64,000 nucleotides of DNA, from the NCBI GenBank assembly GCA_020638905.1, contig JACKHP010000023.1:4600-68599 (forward strand), given 5' to 3'. The notes under the pieces are model-generated. The model was not told where the DNA came from. It searched no databases and worked only from the letters and a program-made list of their open reading frames with translations. Made by a program: the position numbers and the translations under genes. This stretch comes from Planctomycetota bacterium (lineage in GTDB: Bacteria; Planctomycetota; B15-G4). The number at the start of each line of letters is the position of its first letter. Within the stretch, counting starts at the first letter, position 1. Shown in pieces: positions 45,182 to 53,724 of this stretch.

Positions 45182-46825
45182 TCACGGCACGGTGGCCTTG
45201 ATCGTGTTCGAGAGCGACTCGCCGTTCGACGCACCGCTGTCGTCCACGCGCCACTGGTAGAAGAACACATCACCCGTCGAGGCGCCGCTCGGCCAGGTGA
45301 ACTCGTACTCGAGCTCGCCGTTCGCGTCGGCGCTCAGGCCGCTCACGACCACGTCCGGGGTCGGGCCGAGGACGCCGTGGGACGGGTCGACGACCGTCGA
45401 GGTGCCGCTGACCAGGATCACGTCGGCGTACGCCGGCACGTCCTCGAGCGTGATCGTGACCTGCGTGCCGGGCAGCAGGCCGCCGCGGCCCTTCGCCAGC
45501 GGGACACCGCAGGTCCCCGTCACGCCGTTCGAGGCGACGCCCCAGGGCGTGAAGCTGACCATCCACGCGGCACCGGCGCCCGTGCCCCCGGAGTCGTCGC
45601 CCGGCGCGCTCACGAAGAGGTCGTCGAGGTCGTCCCCGTCGACGTCACCGACCAGCACGGCGCACGTGCCGAACGCGTCGCCGGGGGCTCCCAGGACGGC
45701 CGCCTTGAGCAGCGCGCCGCTCGCGCCCGAGTAGACGCGGATCTCGCCCGCACCGCTGCCGCCGGCGGAGGACGCCGGTGCGGCCACGATCACGTCGCAG
45801 CGTCCGTCGCCGTCGACGTCGCCGGTCCCGGCGACCGACGAACCGTAGCGCTCTCCCGAGCCCGTGCCGGTGAACGTGTGGATCACGTCGCCGTCGTCAC
45901 CCGACACGACGAGCGCCGTGCCCTGACCGGTCGGGTCGCCGGAGGAGTCCCGCGGGTCGTCGCCGATCACGTGGTCGAGCCACCCGTCGCCGTCGACGTC
46001 GCCGGCGAAGGCGACGCTCGTCCCGAGACGCTGACGCGTCGACGTCCCGGAGCGCGTACGCACGACGGACATGTCGCTCGGGTCGAGCACGACGAAGTAG
46101 CCCTCGTCGGTCGTGCCGGCCTGCGGCGCGCCGATGCCGGGGAGGGGATCGTGTCCGCTCCAGGTCTTCCACGCCGGCCAGACCGCGATCGACGCGCCGA
46201 AGCCGTCGGACGCCGTCGAACCGAAGGCGTCGTCGAGCAGCGAGCCGTCGTCTCCCGAGAGGAGCCAGACGGCGCCCGCGTCGCTGGCCGCGGTGTCGTC
46301 GCCGGGGATGCCCACGAGCAGGTCGTCGTGCCCGTCGGAGTCGACGTCACCGAGTCCGCCGACGGCCGCGCCGAGGCGGTCGCCGACGTCGCTGCCGCTG
46401 ACGCTGAACAGCAGCGTGTGGTCGTCGCCCGAGTACACGTCGACGTAGCCCGCGATGCCGCCGTCGCCCGGGGCGCCGATGGCGAAGTCGGGCGTGCCGT
46501 CGTCGTCGACGTCCCCGAGCCCGGCGAGGGCAGCGCCGAAGAGGTCGCCCTCGTCGTCTCCGACGAAGGTGGCGAGCACGCTGCCGTCGGCGCCCGAGAG
46601 CAGCCGCGCGCGACCGGTGTCGCCGTCGTACGACGGGGCGCCGACGAGCACGTCGTCGACGCCGTCCGAATCGACGTCTCCGACGGGCGCGACGACGCTC
46701 ACTCCGTCGCCGGCCGAGCCATGATGGATCCACGGCGACTCCTGTCCGCGCGACGCGGACACGAGGCCGATGGAGGTGAAGACGACGAGCGCGATACGGG
46801 TCGCGCGACTCACACGAGGACGCAT
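45182..46825 (-). CDS. Secreted FG-GAP (integrin-alpha-like) repeat protein
   Basis: A 547-residue protein with a signal peptide (RIALVVFTSIGLVSASRGQ). It contains about seven FG-GAP blades, each with a G-D-V-D-x-D-G-x-x-D calcium loop followed by FVGAPG/VGIPGDD-like text (for example APVGDVDSDGVDDVLVGAPSYDGD, GLGDVDSDGHDDLLVGIPGDD). The last 120 residues form a separate beta domain (VTGTCGVPLAKGRGGLLPGTQVTITL) that recalls the planctomycete C-terminal modules of secreted proteins. AAGGAG lies seven bases before the ATG. Role unknown, presumably surface or extracellular. Confidence 0.9.
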   Translation of the reverse strand: MRPRVSRATRIALVVFTSIGLVSASRGQESPWIHHGSAGDGVSVVAPVGDVDSDGVDDVLVGAPSYDGDTGRARLLSGADGSVLATFVGDDEGDLFGAALAGLGDVDDDGTPDFAIGAPGDGGIAGYVDVYSGDDHTLLFSVSGSDVGDRLGAAVGGLGDVDSDGHDDLLVGIPGDDTAASDAGAVWLLSGDDGSLLDDAFGSTASDGFGASIAVWPAWKTWSGHDPLPGIGAPQAGTTDEGYFVVLDPSDMSVVRTRSGTSTRQRLGTSVAFAGDVDGDGWLDHVIGDDPRDSSGDPTGQGTALVVSGDDGDVIHTFTGTGSGERYGSSVAGTGDVDGDGRCDVIVAAPASSAGGSGAGEIRVYSGASGALLKAAVLGAPGDAFGTCAVLVGDVDGDDLDDLFVSAPGDDSGGTGAGAAWMVSFTPWGVASNGVTGTCGVPLAKGRGGLLPGTQVTITLEDVPAYADVILVSGTSTVVDPSHGVLGPTPDVVVSGLSADANGELEYEFTWPSGASTGDVFFYQWRVDDSGASNGESLSNTIKATVP

Positions 46826-47311
46826 GGAGTGCTCCTTGGTGGAGGCTCGCGGCGACTGCGTGCAGTCGTGAACTGTCCGGACGCACCCTCTCCTTCACCG
46901 GGGTCGCGTGCGGCCTCGGCCGGGATGGGATCGTGCGTCCACGAAGCCGGCGGGGGGCGGATCCCGAGCCGTGAGGTCACCGCGGAGCGGCGACCGACAT
47001 TCGGGTCTCCCCCGGATCGTTCCTCTCGGACGCGTGCGGCTCACGCCCCTCGCGAGACGTTCATCGCACGACGTCGGTCACTCGGCGCGGGTGCAACGCG
47101 TCGCGACGCAAGACGTCTTGATCGTCGGATGCTGCTGGACTAGGCTCACGGGGACATCGACGACGATCCGCACTGGCTATGGCAACCGAAGCGGATCGCA
47201 GTCGGGTCTTCGCATCCCGTGCTGCTTCGCACTGCGCTCGAGTCCTCCCTGCTGTTGTCGAGGATGGCCGCGTGACACACGCTGCGTCACGCCTGGGAAT
47301 CTGTAGGTCGA
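46826..47311. other. Gene-poor stretch of about 490 bases
   Basis: No credible gene is visible. Base composition is less GC-rich and codon-like periodicity is lost compared with the neighbours. A weak 6-bp stem (CGTGAC at 47271-47276, GTCACG at 47286-47291) lies downstream of the minus-strand sigma gene. Probably the 5' leader of the FG-GAP gene plus degraded DNA. Confidence 0.4.
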
Positions 47312-48040
47312 TCAGCCCTCGCGGTCGCGCCCGAGCAGCGACGCGGCGGCTTCGATCGCGCGCTGCAGCGCCTGGCGCACCGCTTCGGTCGAGATGTCGA
47401 GTTCGGCGGCGACGTCCTTCGTCGACATGCCCTTCTGGATCAACGTGAACACGGCACGCTGCTTCGGCAGCAAGCGCGTCACGATGAGTTGCAGACGGCG
47501 CAGTCGCTCGTTCCGGATGGCGCTCAGCTCGGGATCGTTCTCGGGGTCGTCGTCGATGCGTTCGAAGAGCGCGGGGTCGCCGTCGACCCGGCGGTGCTCC
47601 GAACGCTTCGCGGTGTTCATGCCTCGGAGACGGTCCCTCACGTGGTAGTCCATCCGTTGCACCAGCAACGCGACGAACTGCTCTTCGGTGTCGAAGGTGT
47701 AGTCGGAGAGCCGCGGCCAGAAGCGTGCGATGACGGAGTTGGCCAGGTCTGCCGTGTTCATCAGGCGCCTCAGCGCCGAGTCCGGAGCGAGCGTGTAGCG
47801 ACCCTTGCTCAGCGCCACGTCGGTGAGGTAGGTGGCGAACTCGTTGTCGACGTCAGGGTCGGCGCCGAGACGTTCGTAGACGACCTTGAGCGCCGTGCTG
47901 CCCAGGTCGCCGCCGGTGCTCAGGTGACGCAGCGCGGCGTCCATCGCCTCGTCGCCGGCGATGAGACGCGCCGAGGCTGGGCCGAGTCGTCGCCGTGCGT
48001 GCTCGACGAGTTCGCTCTGGTAGTCCTTGTGTGTGCTCAT
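47312..48040 (-). CDS. Divergent sigma-70-family (ECF-like) protein
   Basis: A 242-residue protein with a clear region-4 helix-turn-helix: LPKQRAVFTLIQKGMSTKDVAAELDISTEAVRQALQRAI. The N-terminal half is longer and less canonical than in ordinary ECF factors. A region-2-like part (YTFDTEEQFVALLVQRMDYHVRDRLRGMNTAKRSEHRR) sits at about 125-165, and residues 1-110 form an extra helical domain. Such long planctomycete ECF types often occur near kinases like the one at 42.6 kb. No adjacent anti-sigma gene. I chose the ATG at 48040. Confidence 0.8.
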   Translation of the reverse strand: MSTHKDYQSELVEHARRRLGPASARLIAGDEAMDAALRHLSTGGDLGSTALKVVYERLGADPDVDNEFATYLTDVALSKGRYTLAPDSALRRLMNTADLANSVIARFWPRLSDYTFDTEEQFVALLVQRMDYHVRDRLRGMNTAKRSEHRRVDGDPALFERIDDDPENDPELSAIRNERLRRLQLIVTRLLPKQRAVFTLIQKGMSTKDVAAELDISTEAVRQALQRAIEAAASLLGRDREG

Positions 48041-48488
48041 GGATCGCGATCGTCCACGTCGGAATGCCTTCCTGCGAGGCCGCGCCATGGGCCCAGGATC
48101 GGGAGGTCTCGGACTCGGTGCCGGTGGCGGCGCCGAGGGACCCGGTTGACGACCTCTCGGTCGTCCTGCTCTCGGGGCCGGGTCCGTCCGCTCTCCGCCA
48201 CACCAAGAGAAGCGTCGGTGATGCGTTTCGAGAACGGGCGATCCGAAAAGTTTCCTTCGGCTCGAATCGCACCTTGGTTCGGGGCGCGCGTCGGCTCTGA
48301 GAGATCAGAAGCTCCACGGTTCGTCCAACGGGTGCAGGCGTCCGTGGAGTGGGAATCGAAGGGGAGGAGAGAGTTGGCCGTCCGGATCGAGCCTGGTCCG
48401 GACGGCTCGCCAGAACTCCTCCTGTCGCACGGTCGACGGGCTGCCCGCCCGGGGGGGCGCGCAGTCACGACGTCCAAGGGAGGTCGTC
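48041..48488. other. Intergenic region with a 10-bp hairpin
   Basis: Upstream of the divergent sigma gene; no protein gene is convincing. GCCGTCCGGA (48377-48386) and TCCGGACGGC (48397-48406) form a perfect 10-bp stem. A minus-strand GGAAAC near 48255 could belong to an ECF-type promoter of the sigma gene; I see no matching -10. Confidence 0.4.
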
Positions 48489-48692
48489 ATGATCGAGCCG
48501 GAGAGTCCGCGGGGCGGCATCTGGTTCGAGGATCCGTTCCGCCGTCAGCGCGACGGGGGACTGCTGGGCTTGCGAAGGCTCGCGGCGAGAGCCGCTGCCG
48601 CCGGGCTCGCGGGACGGATGCTCGATCTGCCGGTCGCGAGGACGGGAGACCAGGGGAACGGGGCCGGTCGAATCGAAGAACCGCGTCCCTGA
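48489..48692 (+). CDS. Possible small protein (67 aa)
   Basis: A 67-residue frame whose ATG has an excellent AAGGGAGG ribosome-binding site six bases upstream, and whose stop is followed within three bases by a strong terminator-like hairpin. Composition is Arg/Ala/Gly-rich (LLGLRRLAARAAAAGLAGRMLDLPV) with no known motif; codon use is less GC-biased at the third position than in the flanking genes, so it might be a non-coding RNA or chance frame instead. Confidence 0.4.
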   Translation: MIEPESPRGGIWFEDPFRRQRDGGLLGLRRLAARAAAAGLAGRMLDLPVARTGDQGNGAGRIEEPRP

Positions 48693-48694
48693 GC

Positions 48695-48735
48695 GACGGT
48701 CGGCTGCCGGGGGGCGGCCGACCGTCCGCTCTTTT
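48695..48735 (+). terminator. Rho-independent terminator
   Basis: GACGGTCGGC (48695-48704) and GCCGACCGTC (48717-48726) form a perfect 10-bp stem, followed by CGCTCTTTT. This is the only hairpin in the window with a real T-run. Confidence 0.75.
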
Positions 48736-48968
48736 CTGGTCGAGAGAGCTTTCGTCAGGCCGGTCGTCGACCTTCCGTGGCGCCGAGGGACCGATAGCGG
48801 GGCCGACGATCCTTTCGTGCGGAGTGAGGCGGTTCGGTATCCTCGGCGGTTGATCCGGGCGTGCTGCCCGGTCGACCCGACGAGGGCGGCGGCGGCGCTC
48901 CCCGCGTCCCGGGGAGGAGCTCCCCGGGGGCCCCCTCGGACCCCAGACCGCGAGGCCGAGGGCCGTCC

Positions 48969-51900
48969 ATGCCCACCCCGTCCGTCGAGCCCTACCGCCC
49001 GAAGCACCACATCCGCATCGTGACCGCGGCGTCGCTCTTCGACGGGCACGACGCGGCCATCAACGTGATGCGGCGCATCCTCCAGAGCTCGGGTGCCGAG
49101 GTGATCCACCTCGGGCACAACCGCTCGGTCGAGCAGATCGTGTCCTGCGCCATCCAGGAAGACGTGCAGGCCATCGCGATCACGTCGTACCAGGGCGGGC
49201 ACGTCGAGTTCTTCCACTTCATGCGGGAGCTGCTCGACGCGCGAGGCGCCAAGGACATCCGCATCATGGGGGGAGGCGGCGGCACGATCCTGCCGTCCGA
49301 GATCGAGGACCTGCACGCGTTCGGCATCGACCGCATCTACTCGCCCGACGACGGGCGTGCCCTGGGTCTGCAGGGCATGATCAACGACCTGCTCGAGAAG
49401 TGCGACTTCCCGACCGTCGGCCCCGACTTCGACGGGGCGCTCGAAGGCCTGGAGGAGCGTGATCCGCGCTGCATCGCGCGCCTCATCTCGCGCATCGAGA
49501 ACCACCCCGAGCTCGGGGGACCGCTTCACGACCGGCTGGCGCCGAAGCTGTCCGAGCGCCGCGTGCCGGTGTTGGGCATCACGGGACCCGGTGGCTCGGG
49601 GAAGTCGTCGCTCGTCGACGAGATCGTCCGGCGCTACCTGCACGACTTCGACGACAAGACCATCGCGGTCATCTCGGTCGACCCGAGCAAGCGCAAGACG
49701 GGCGGCGCCCTGCTGGGCGACCGCATCCGCATGAACGCCATCGACGACCGGCGCGTCTACATGCGCAGTCTCGCGACGCGGCAGAGCAACCTCGCGCTCA
49801 GCAGGCACGTGCAGGGAGCCATCGACATCTGCCGCGCGGCGGGCTTCGACCTCGTGATCGTCGAGACCTCGGGCATCGGTCAGTCCGACACGGAGATCAC
49901 CGACCACTCCGACGTCTCGCTGTACGTGATGACGGCCGAGTACGGCGCCGCGACGCAGCTCGAGAAGATCGACATGCTCGACTTCGCCGATGTGATCGCG
50001 ATCAACAAGTTCGACAAGCGCGGGTCGCTCGACGCGTTGCGCGACGTCCGCAAGCAGTACCAGCGCAACCAACGGCTGTTCGACACGCCCGACGAGGAGC
50101 TGCCCGTCTACGGCACGATCGCGTCGAACTTCAACGACCCGGGCACGAACGTCCTCTACCGCAGGCTGATGGACGTGGTCGCCCAGCGCACCGGCGCGCC
50201 GCTGCACAGCTCGCTCGCCCTCGGATCCGACCGTCCGCAGCGCTTCGTGATCCCCGCCGAGCGCGCGCGCTACCTGGCCGAGATCGTCGAGACCTGCGAG
50301 GACCGCGCACGGTTCGCGCTCGAGCAGGCGGCGATCGCCCGCAAGCTGTACCAGATCCGCGGGGCGATCGGCGCGCTCCAGGCGCACGTGGGGGAGACGT
50401 CCATCGACTTCGTCGACTCGGGGGACGACGAGGTCGTCTCGGTGGTGCAGCTCGTGCGCCAGGAGTCGACGGCGGTCCCCGAGCTGGCGGCCGAGTACAG
50501 ACGCCTCAAGGAGACCCTCGACCCCGAGTGCCGGCGGTTGCTCCAGGAGTGGCCGTCGGTGCTGAAGCGCTACCGCGCCAACCTCTACAAGTTCCAGGTG
50601 CGCGACCGCGTCATCGAGCAGGAGCTGGCGAGCGAGTCGCTCTCGGGTCTGCGCGTGCCGAAGGTCGCGCTGCCGCGCTGGCACGACTGGGGCGACATCC
50701 TCGCGTGGCTGCTCACGGAGAACGCGCCAGGGATGTTCCCCTACACCGCCGGGGTGTACCCGCTCAAGCGTGCGGAAGAGGATCCCGCGCGCATGTTCGC
50801 GGGCGAGGGCTGCGCCGAGCGCACGAACCGGCGCTTCCACTACCTCTCGCGCGGCCTGCCGGCCAAGCGCCTGTCGACCGCGTTCGATTCGGTGACGCTC
50901 TACGGCGAAGACCCGGCGGTGCGGCCCGACGTGTACGGCAAGGTGGGCAACTCGGGCGTGAGCGTGGCCACCGTCGACGACGCGAAGCGCCTCTACTCGG
51001 GCTTCGACCTGGTCGACCCGCGCACGTCGGTCTCGATGACCATCAACGGTCCGGCACCCATGGTCCTGGCGTTCTTCATGAACGCGGCGGTCGACCAGCA
51101 GTGCGAGAAGCACGTGCGCGAGGTGGGGCAGCTCGAGGAGGTCGACGCGAAGATCGACGCGATCCATCGCGAACGCGGCGTGCCGCGCCCCAGGTACCGG
51201 GGTGACCTGCCACCGGACCACGACGGGCTCGGCCTGCTGCTGCTCGGCGTGAGCGGTGACGAGGTCCTGCCGCGCGAGACCTACGAGCGCATCAAGGCGG
51301 ACACGCTGCGGTCGGTGCGCGGGACGGTGCAGGCCGACATCCTCAAGGAGGACCAGGCGCAGAACACCTGCATCTTCTCGACCGAGTTCGCCCTGCGCAT
51401 GATGGGCGACATCCAGCAGTACTTCGTCGCGAACGGGGTGCGCAACTTCTACTCGGTGTCGATCTCCGGCTACCACATCGCCGAGGCCGGTGCGAACCCC
51501 ATCACGCAGCTCGCCTTCACGCTGGCGAACGGGTTCACGTACGTCGAGTACTACCTCTCGCGCGGCATGAAGATCGACGACTTCGCGCCGAACCTGTCGT
51601 TCTTCTTCAGCAACGGGCTCGACCCGGAGTACGCGGTCATCGGCCGTGTCGCTCGGCGCATCTGGGCCCGGGCGATGCGCCATCGCTACGGCGCCAACGA
51701 CCGCAGCCAGAAGCTCAAGTACCACATCCAGACGTCGGGACGCAGCCTGCACGCGCAGGAGATCGGCTTCAACGACATCCGTACGACGCTGCAGGCGCTG
51801 TACGCGATCTACGACAACTGCAACTCGCTGCACACGAACGCCTACGACGAGGCGATCACCACGCCGACCGAGGAGTCGGTGCGCCGCGCCATGGCGATCC

Positions 51901-52418
51901 AGCTCATCATCAACAAGGAGCTGGGCATGGCGCGCAACGAGAACCCGCTGCAGGGTGCGTTCATCGTCGACGAGCTGACCGACCTCGTCGAGGAGGCCGT
52001 GCTGACCGAGTTCAGGCGTCTCTCCGAGCGTGGCGGCGTGCTGGGCGCGATGGAGCGCATGTACCAGCGCAGCAAGATCCAGGAGGAGTCGCTGCGCTAC
52101 GAGTCGCTGAAGCACACGGGCAAGCTGCCCGTGGTGGGCGTGAACACCTTCCTCGACGAGAAGGGCTCGCCGACGATCGTGCCGGCCGAGGTGATCCGCT
52201 CGACGCCCGAGGAGCGCGACGAGGCGATCGCCGCGGTGCAGGCGTTCCAGGCGCGGAACGCCCGTCGATCGGGCCCGGCGCTCGAGGCGCTGAGGCGCAC
52301 CGCGGCCGGTGAGTCGAACACCTTCGAAGTCCTGATGGACGCGGCCAAGGTGGCCAGCCTGGGACAGATCAGCCGCGCGCTCTACGAGGTCGGCGGACAG
52401 TATCGCCGCAACATGTAG
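48969..52418 (+). CDS. icmF: Fused isobutyryl-CoA mutase (IcmF)
   Basis: An 1149-residue protein fusing three parts in the IcmF order: B12-binding domain (about 15-145, with SLFDGHDAAINVMRRIL), a MeaB-like GTPase (P-loop GITGPGGSGKSS at 203-214, NKFDKRGS later) and the mutase TIM barrel (about 560-1149). FPYTAGVYP at 590-598 and GEGCAERTNRRFHYLS match IcmF rather than methylmalonyl-CoA mutase. HTNAYDEAITTPTEESVRRAMAIQLIINKELG is the conserved late helix region. It interconverts isobutyryl-CoA and butyryl-CoA with adenosylcobalamin, and carries its own chaperone. I placed the start at 48969, where the family's N-terminus begins. Confidence 0.95.
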   Translation: MPTPSVEPYRPKHHIRIVTAASLFDGHDAAINVMRRILQSSGAEVIHLGHNRSVEQIVSCAIQEDVQAIAITSYQGGHVEFFHFMRELLDARGAKDIRIMGGGGGTILPSEIEDLHAFGIDRIYSPDDGRALGLQGMINDLLEKCDFPTVGPDFDGALEGLEERDPRCIARLISRIENHPELGGPLHDRLAPKLSERRVPVLGITGPGGSGKSSLVDEIVRRYLHDFDDKTIAVISVDPSKRKTGGALLGDRIRMNAIDDRRVYMRSLATRQSNLALSRHVQGAIDICRAAGFDLVIVETSGIGQSDTEITDHSDVSLYVMTAEYGAATQLEKIDMLDFADVIAINKFDKRGSLDALRDVRKQYQRNQRLFDTPDEELPVYGTIASNFNDPGTNVLYRRLMDVVAQRTGAPLHSSLALGSDRPQRFVIPAERARYLAEIVETCEDRARFALEQAAIARKLYQIRGAIGALQAHVGETSIDFVDSGDDEVVSVVQLVRQESTAVPELAAEYRRLKETLDPECRRLLQEWPSVLKRYRANLYKFQVRDRVIEQELASESLSGLRVPKVALPRWHDWGDILAWLLTENAPGMFPYTAGVYPLKRAEEDPARMFAGEGCAERTNRRFHYLSRGLPAKRLSTAFDSVTLYGEDPAVRPDVYGKVGNSGVSVATVDDAKRLYSGFDLVDPRTSVSMTINGPAPMVLAFFMNAAVDQQCEKHVREVGQLEEVDAKIDAIHRERGVPRPRYRGDLPPDHDGLGLLLLGVSGDEVLPRETYERIKADTLRSVRGTVQADILKEDQAQNTCIFSTEFALRMMGDIQQYFVANGVRNFYSVSISGYHIAEAGANPITQLAFTLANGFTYVEYYLSRGMKIDDFAPNLSFFFSNGLDPEYAVIGRVARRIWARAMRHRYGANDRSQKLKYHIQTSGRSLHAQEIGFNDIRTTLQALYAIYDNCNSLHTNAYDEAITTPTEESVRRAMAIQLIINKELGMARNENPLQGAFIVDELTDLVEEAVLTEFRRLSERGGVLGAMERMYQRSKIQEESLRYESLKHTGKLPVVGVNTFLDEKGSPTIVPAEVIRSTPEERDEAIAAVQAFQARNARRSGPALEALRRTAAGESNTFEVLMDAAKVASLGQISRALYEVGGQYRRNM

Positions 52419-52440
52419 GCGCCCTGGTCACGACCGCCGT

Positions 52441-52466
52441 CGAGCGGACGTCATGCCGCTCGTCTT
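52441..52466 (+). terminator. Hairpin after icmF
   Basis: CGAGCGG (52441-52447) and CCGCTCG (52456-52462) pair around an 8-base loop, followed by TCTT. It lies between convergent genes. Confidence 0.45.
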
Positions 52467-52503
52467 GCGCGCCGACGACCACCTCGACCGGCAGGCCGAA
52501 CCG

Positions 52504-53334
52504 CTACAGGGTGACGCCGAAGACGCCCTTGAAGGCGAAGCCGATCAGCAGGGAGAGCACGAAGACCGTGCCCATGATCCCGACCTCGCCGCCGGGCAGC
52601 CAGCCCAGATCGCGTTGGGGGTACGCGATGCGCACGTCGGCGATGGGAGAGTCGGCGTCGAGGCCGGCCTCGCCGGGGTACAGCAGTCCCTCGAGGCTCT
52701 TGGTGCGCATGACCGGGATCTTGCGCGGGTCGCCGCCGACGGCGATGCGCTTCTCGATCACCTGGTCGCCGACGTGGATCTTGGCCACGTGGTCGCCGGC
52801 TTCGGCGAGGTGCAGCTTCCAGGCGATCTCACCGGACGCGTTCGAGCGCACGCGGTCGACGAGCTCGATGCCCGCGGGGAGCTCGAGCCGTACGTCCGTG
52901 GCCTTCACCGACATCGGTCCGGCGATCGTGGGGTCGAGCGTCGCGGTGAGCAGCTCGGTCTTGCCGGGGTCGATGGGCGCGTAGCCGTAGTTGGCCACGA
53001 GCTGCACGATGATGGCCATCATCGGGACGAGCATGACGACCATCGGCATGATGTTGTGCCCGATGTAGAGCACGTTCTTGACCAGGATCTTGCCCACCGA
53101 CGCGAACACGCCGAGCAGGTCGTCCTGGAAGAGCCGGATCTCCATCAGGTGCACCTTGATGTCGTTCTTGGCGCGCTCGATGCCCTTCTGGTTGCTCACG
53201 TGCTTGTAGACGACGAGCGCGACGACTCCGCCCAGGCACGACCAGAAGATGATGTCGATCCAGGCCGAGAACGACCCGTACCAGCCGAACAGCAGGTCGA
53301 AGACGGTGGACGTGACGGAGTTGAACGTGTTCAT
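52504..53334 (-). CDS. Three-TM membrane protein resembling Oxa1/EMC3 (DUF106) insertases
   Basis: A 276-residue protein. TM1 is at about 28-48 (FWSCLGGVVALVVYKHV). It is followed by a charged helical segment (NQKGIERAKNDIKVHLMEIRLFQDDLLG) like the cytoplasmic coiled coil of DUF106/EMC3 proteins, then TM2 (MPMVVMLVPMMAIIVQLV). A soluble domain of about 120 residues with beta strands follows, then TM3 (GIMGTVFVLSLLIGFAFKGV). The N-terminal half fits the Oxa1 superfamily, which inserts membrane proteins, but the assignment is by topology and loop character only. Last gene of the sulfate-activation/AP cluster. Confidence 0.65.
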   Translation of the reverse strand: MNTFNSVTSTVFDLLFGWYGSFSAWIDIIFWSCLGGVVALVVYKHVSNQKGIERAKNDIKVHLMEIRLFQDDLLGVFASVGKILVKNVLYIGHNIMPMVVMLVPMMAIIVQLVANYGYAPIDPGKTELLTATLDPTIAGPMSVKATDVRLELPAGIELVDRVRSNASGEIAWKLHLAEAGDHVAKIHVGDQVIEKRIAVGGDPRKIPVMRTKSLEGLLYPGEAGLDADSPIADVRIAYPQRDLGWLPGGEVGIMGTVFVLSLLIGFAFKGVFGVTL

Positions 53335-53439
53335 GGACGGGTCATGGCCGGCGGGCGGGGGCGACTCGGTGCGGCGCGCTCCCGCACCGGCGCGGCGACG
53401 GGCCGGCGTCGGTGACGGGATGCGGCTCGCGACACGGCT

Positions 53440-53634
53440 TCAGGAGATGTACCCGAGGCCGCGCAGCTTGGCTTCGATGTCCTGGTCGCTCTGCGCGTCG
53501 TCGAAGTGCGCGAGCTCCTTCTCGAGGATGTGCGTGATGAACTCCTCGACGGTCGCGTAGCCGGCCGTGTCCGAGACCTTCTTCAGGCGCGCCACGAGGT
53601 CCTTGTCGAGCTTGACTTTGGTGCCACCGAACAT
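53440..53634 (-). CDS. Small ribbon-helix-helix-like protein with LGY tail
   Basis: A 64-residue protein. The beginning TKVKLDKDLVARLKKVSDTAGYATVEEFITHILEKEL fits a short beta strand plus two helices, the ribbon-helix-helix fold of CopG-type DNA-binding proteins. The last residues, IEAKLRGLGYIS, closely match the end of the protein at 61087 and of APS kinase. The ATG at 53634 has GGAGAAG eight bases upstream. It may be a regulator or a scaffold within this cluster. Confidence 0.75.
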   Translation of the reverse strand: MFGGTKVKLDKDLVARLKKVSDTAGYATVEEFITHILEKELAHFDDAQSDQDIEAKLRGLGYIS

Positions 53635-53724
53635 GAGGTCTTCTCCGGGGACGGGGCCGCGAGCCGGCACGCGCCGGATGCGTCGGCCCGAGGGGGCGAT
53701 CTTGGCGGGGGGCGGGTCGGCGGG

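Noticed and set aside
46908..47306. Plus-strand frame of 132 codons in the gene-poor stretch
   Set aside because: No ribosome-binding site, Cys/Arg/Ser-rich composition, and no domain signal.
48465..52115. Minus-strand frame of 1216 codons opposite icmF
   Set aside because: Antisense shadow; the plus strand carries all IcmF motifs in order.
48969..52418. Calling the fused mutase methylmalonyl-CoA mutase
   Set aside because: The B12-GTPase-mutase order in one chain and FPYTAGVYP are IcmF features; methylmalonyl-CoA mutase has a separate or C-terminal B12 domain.
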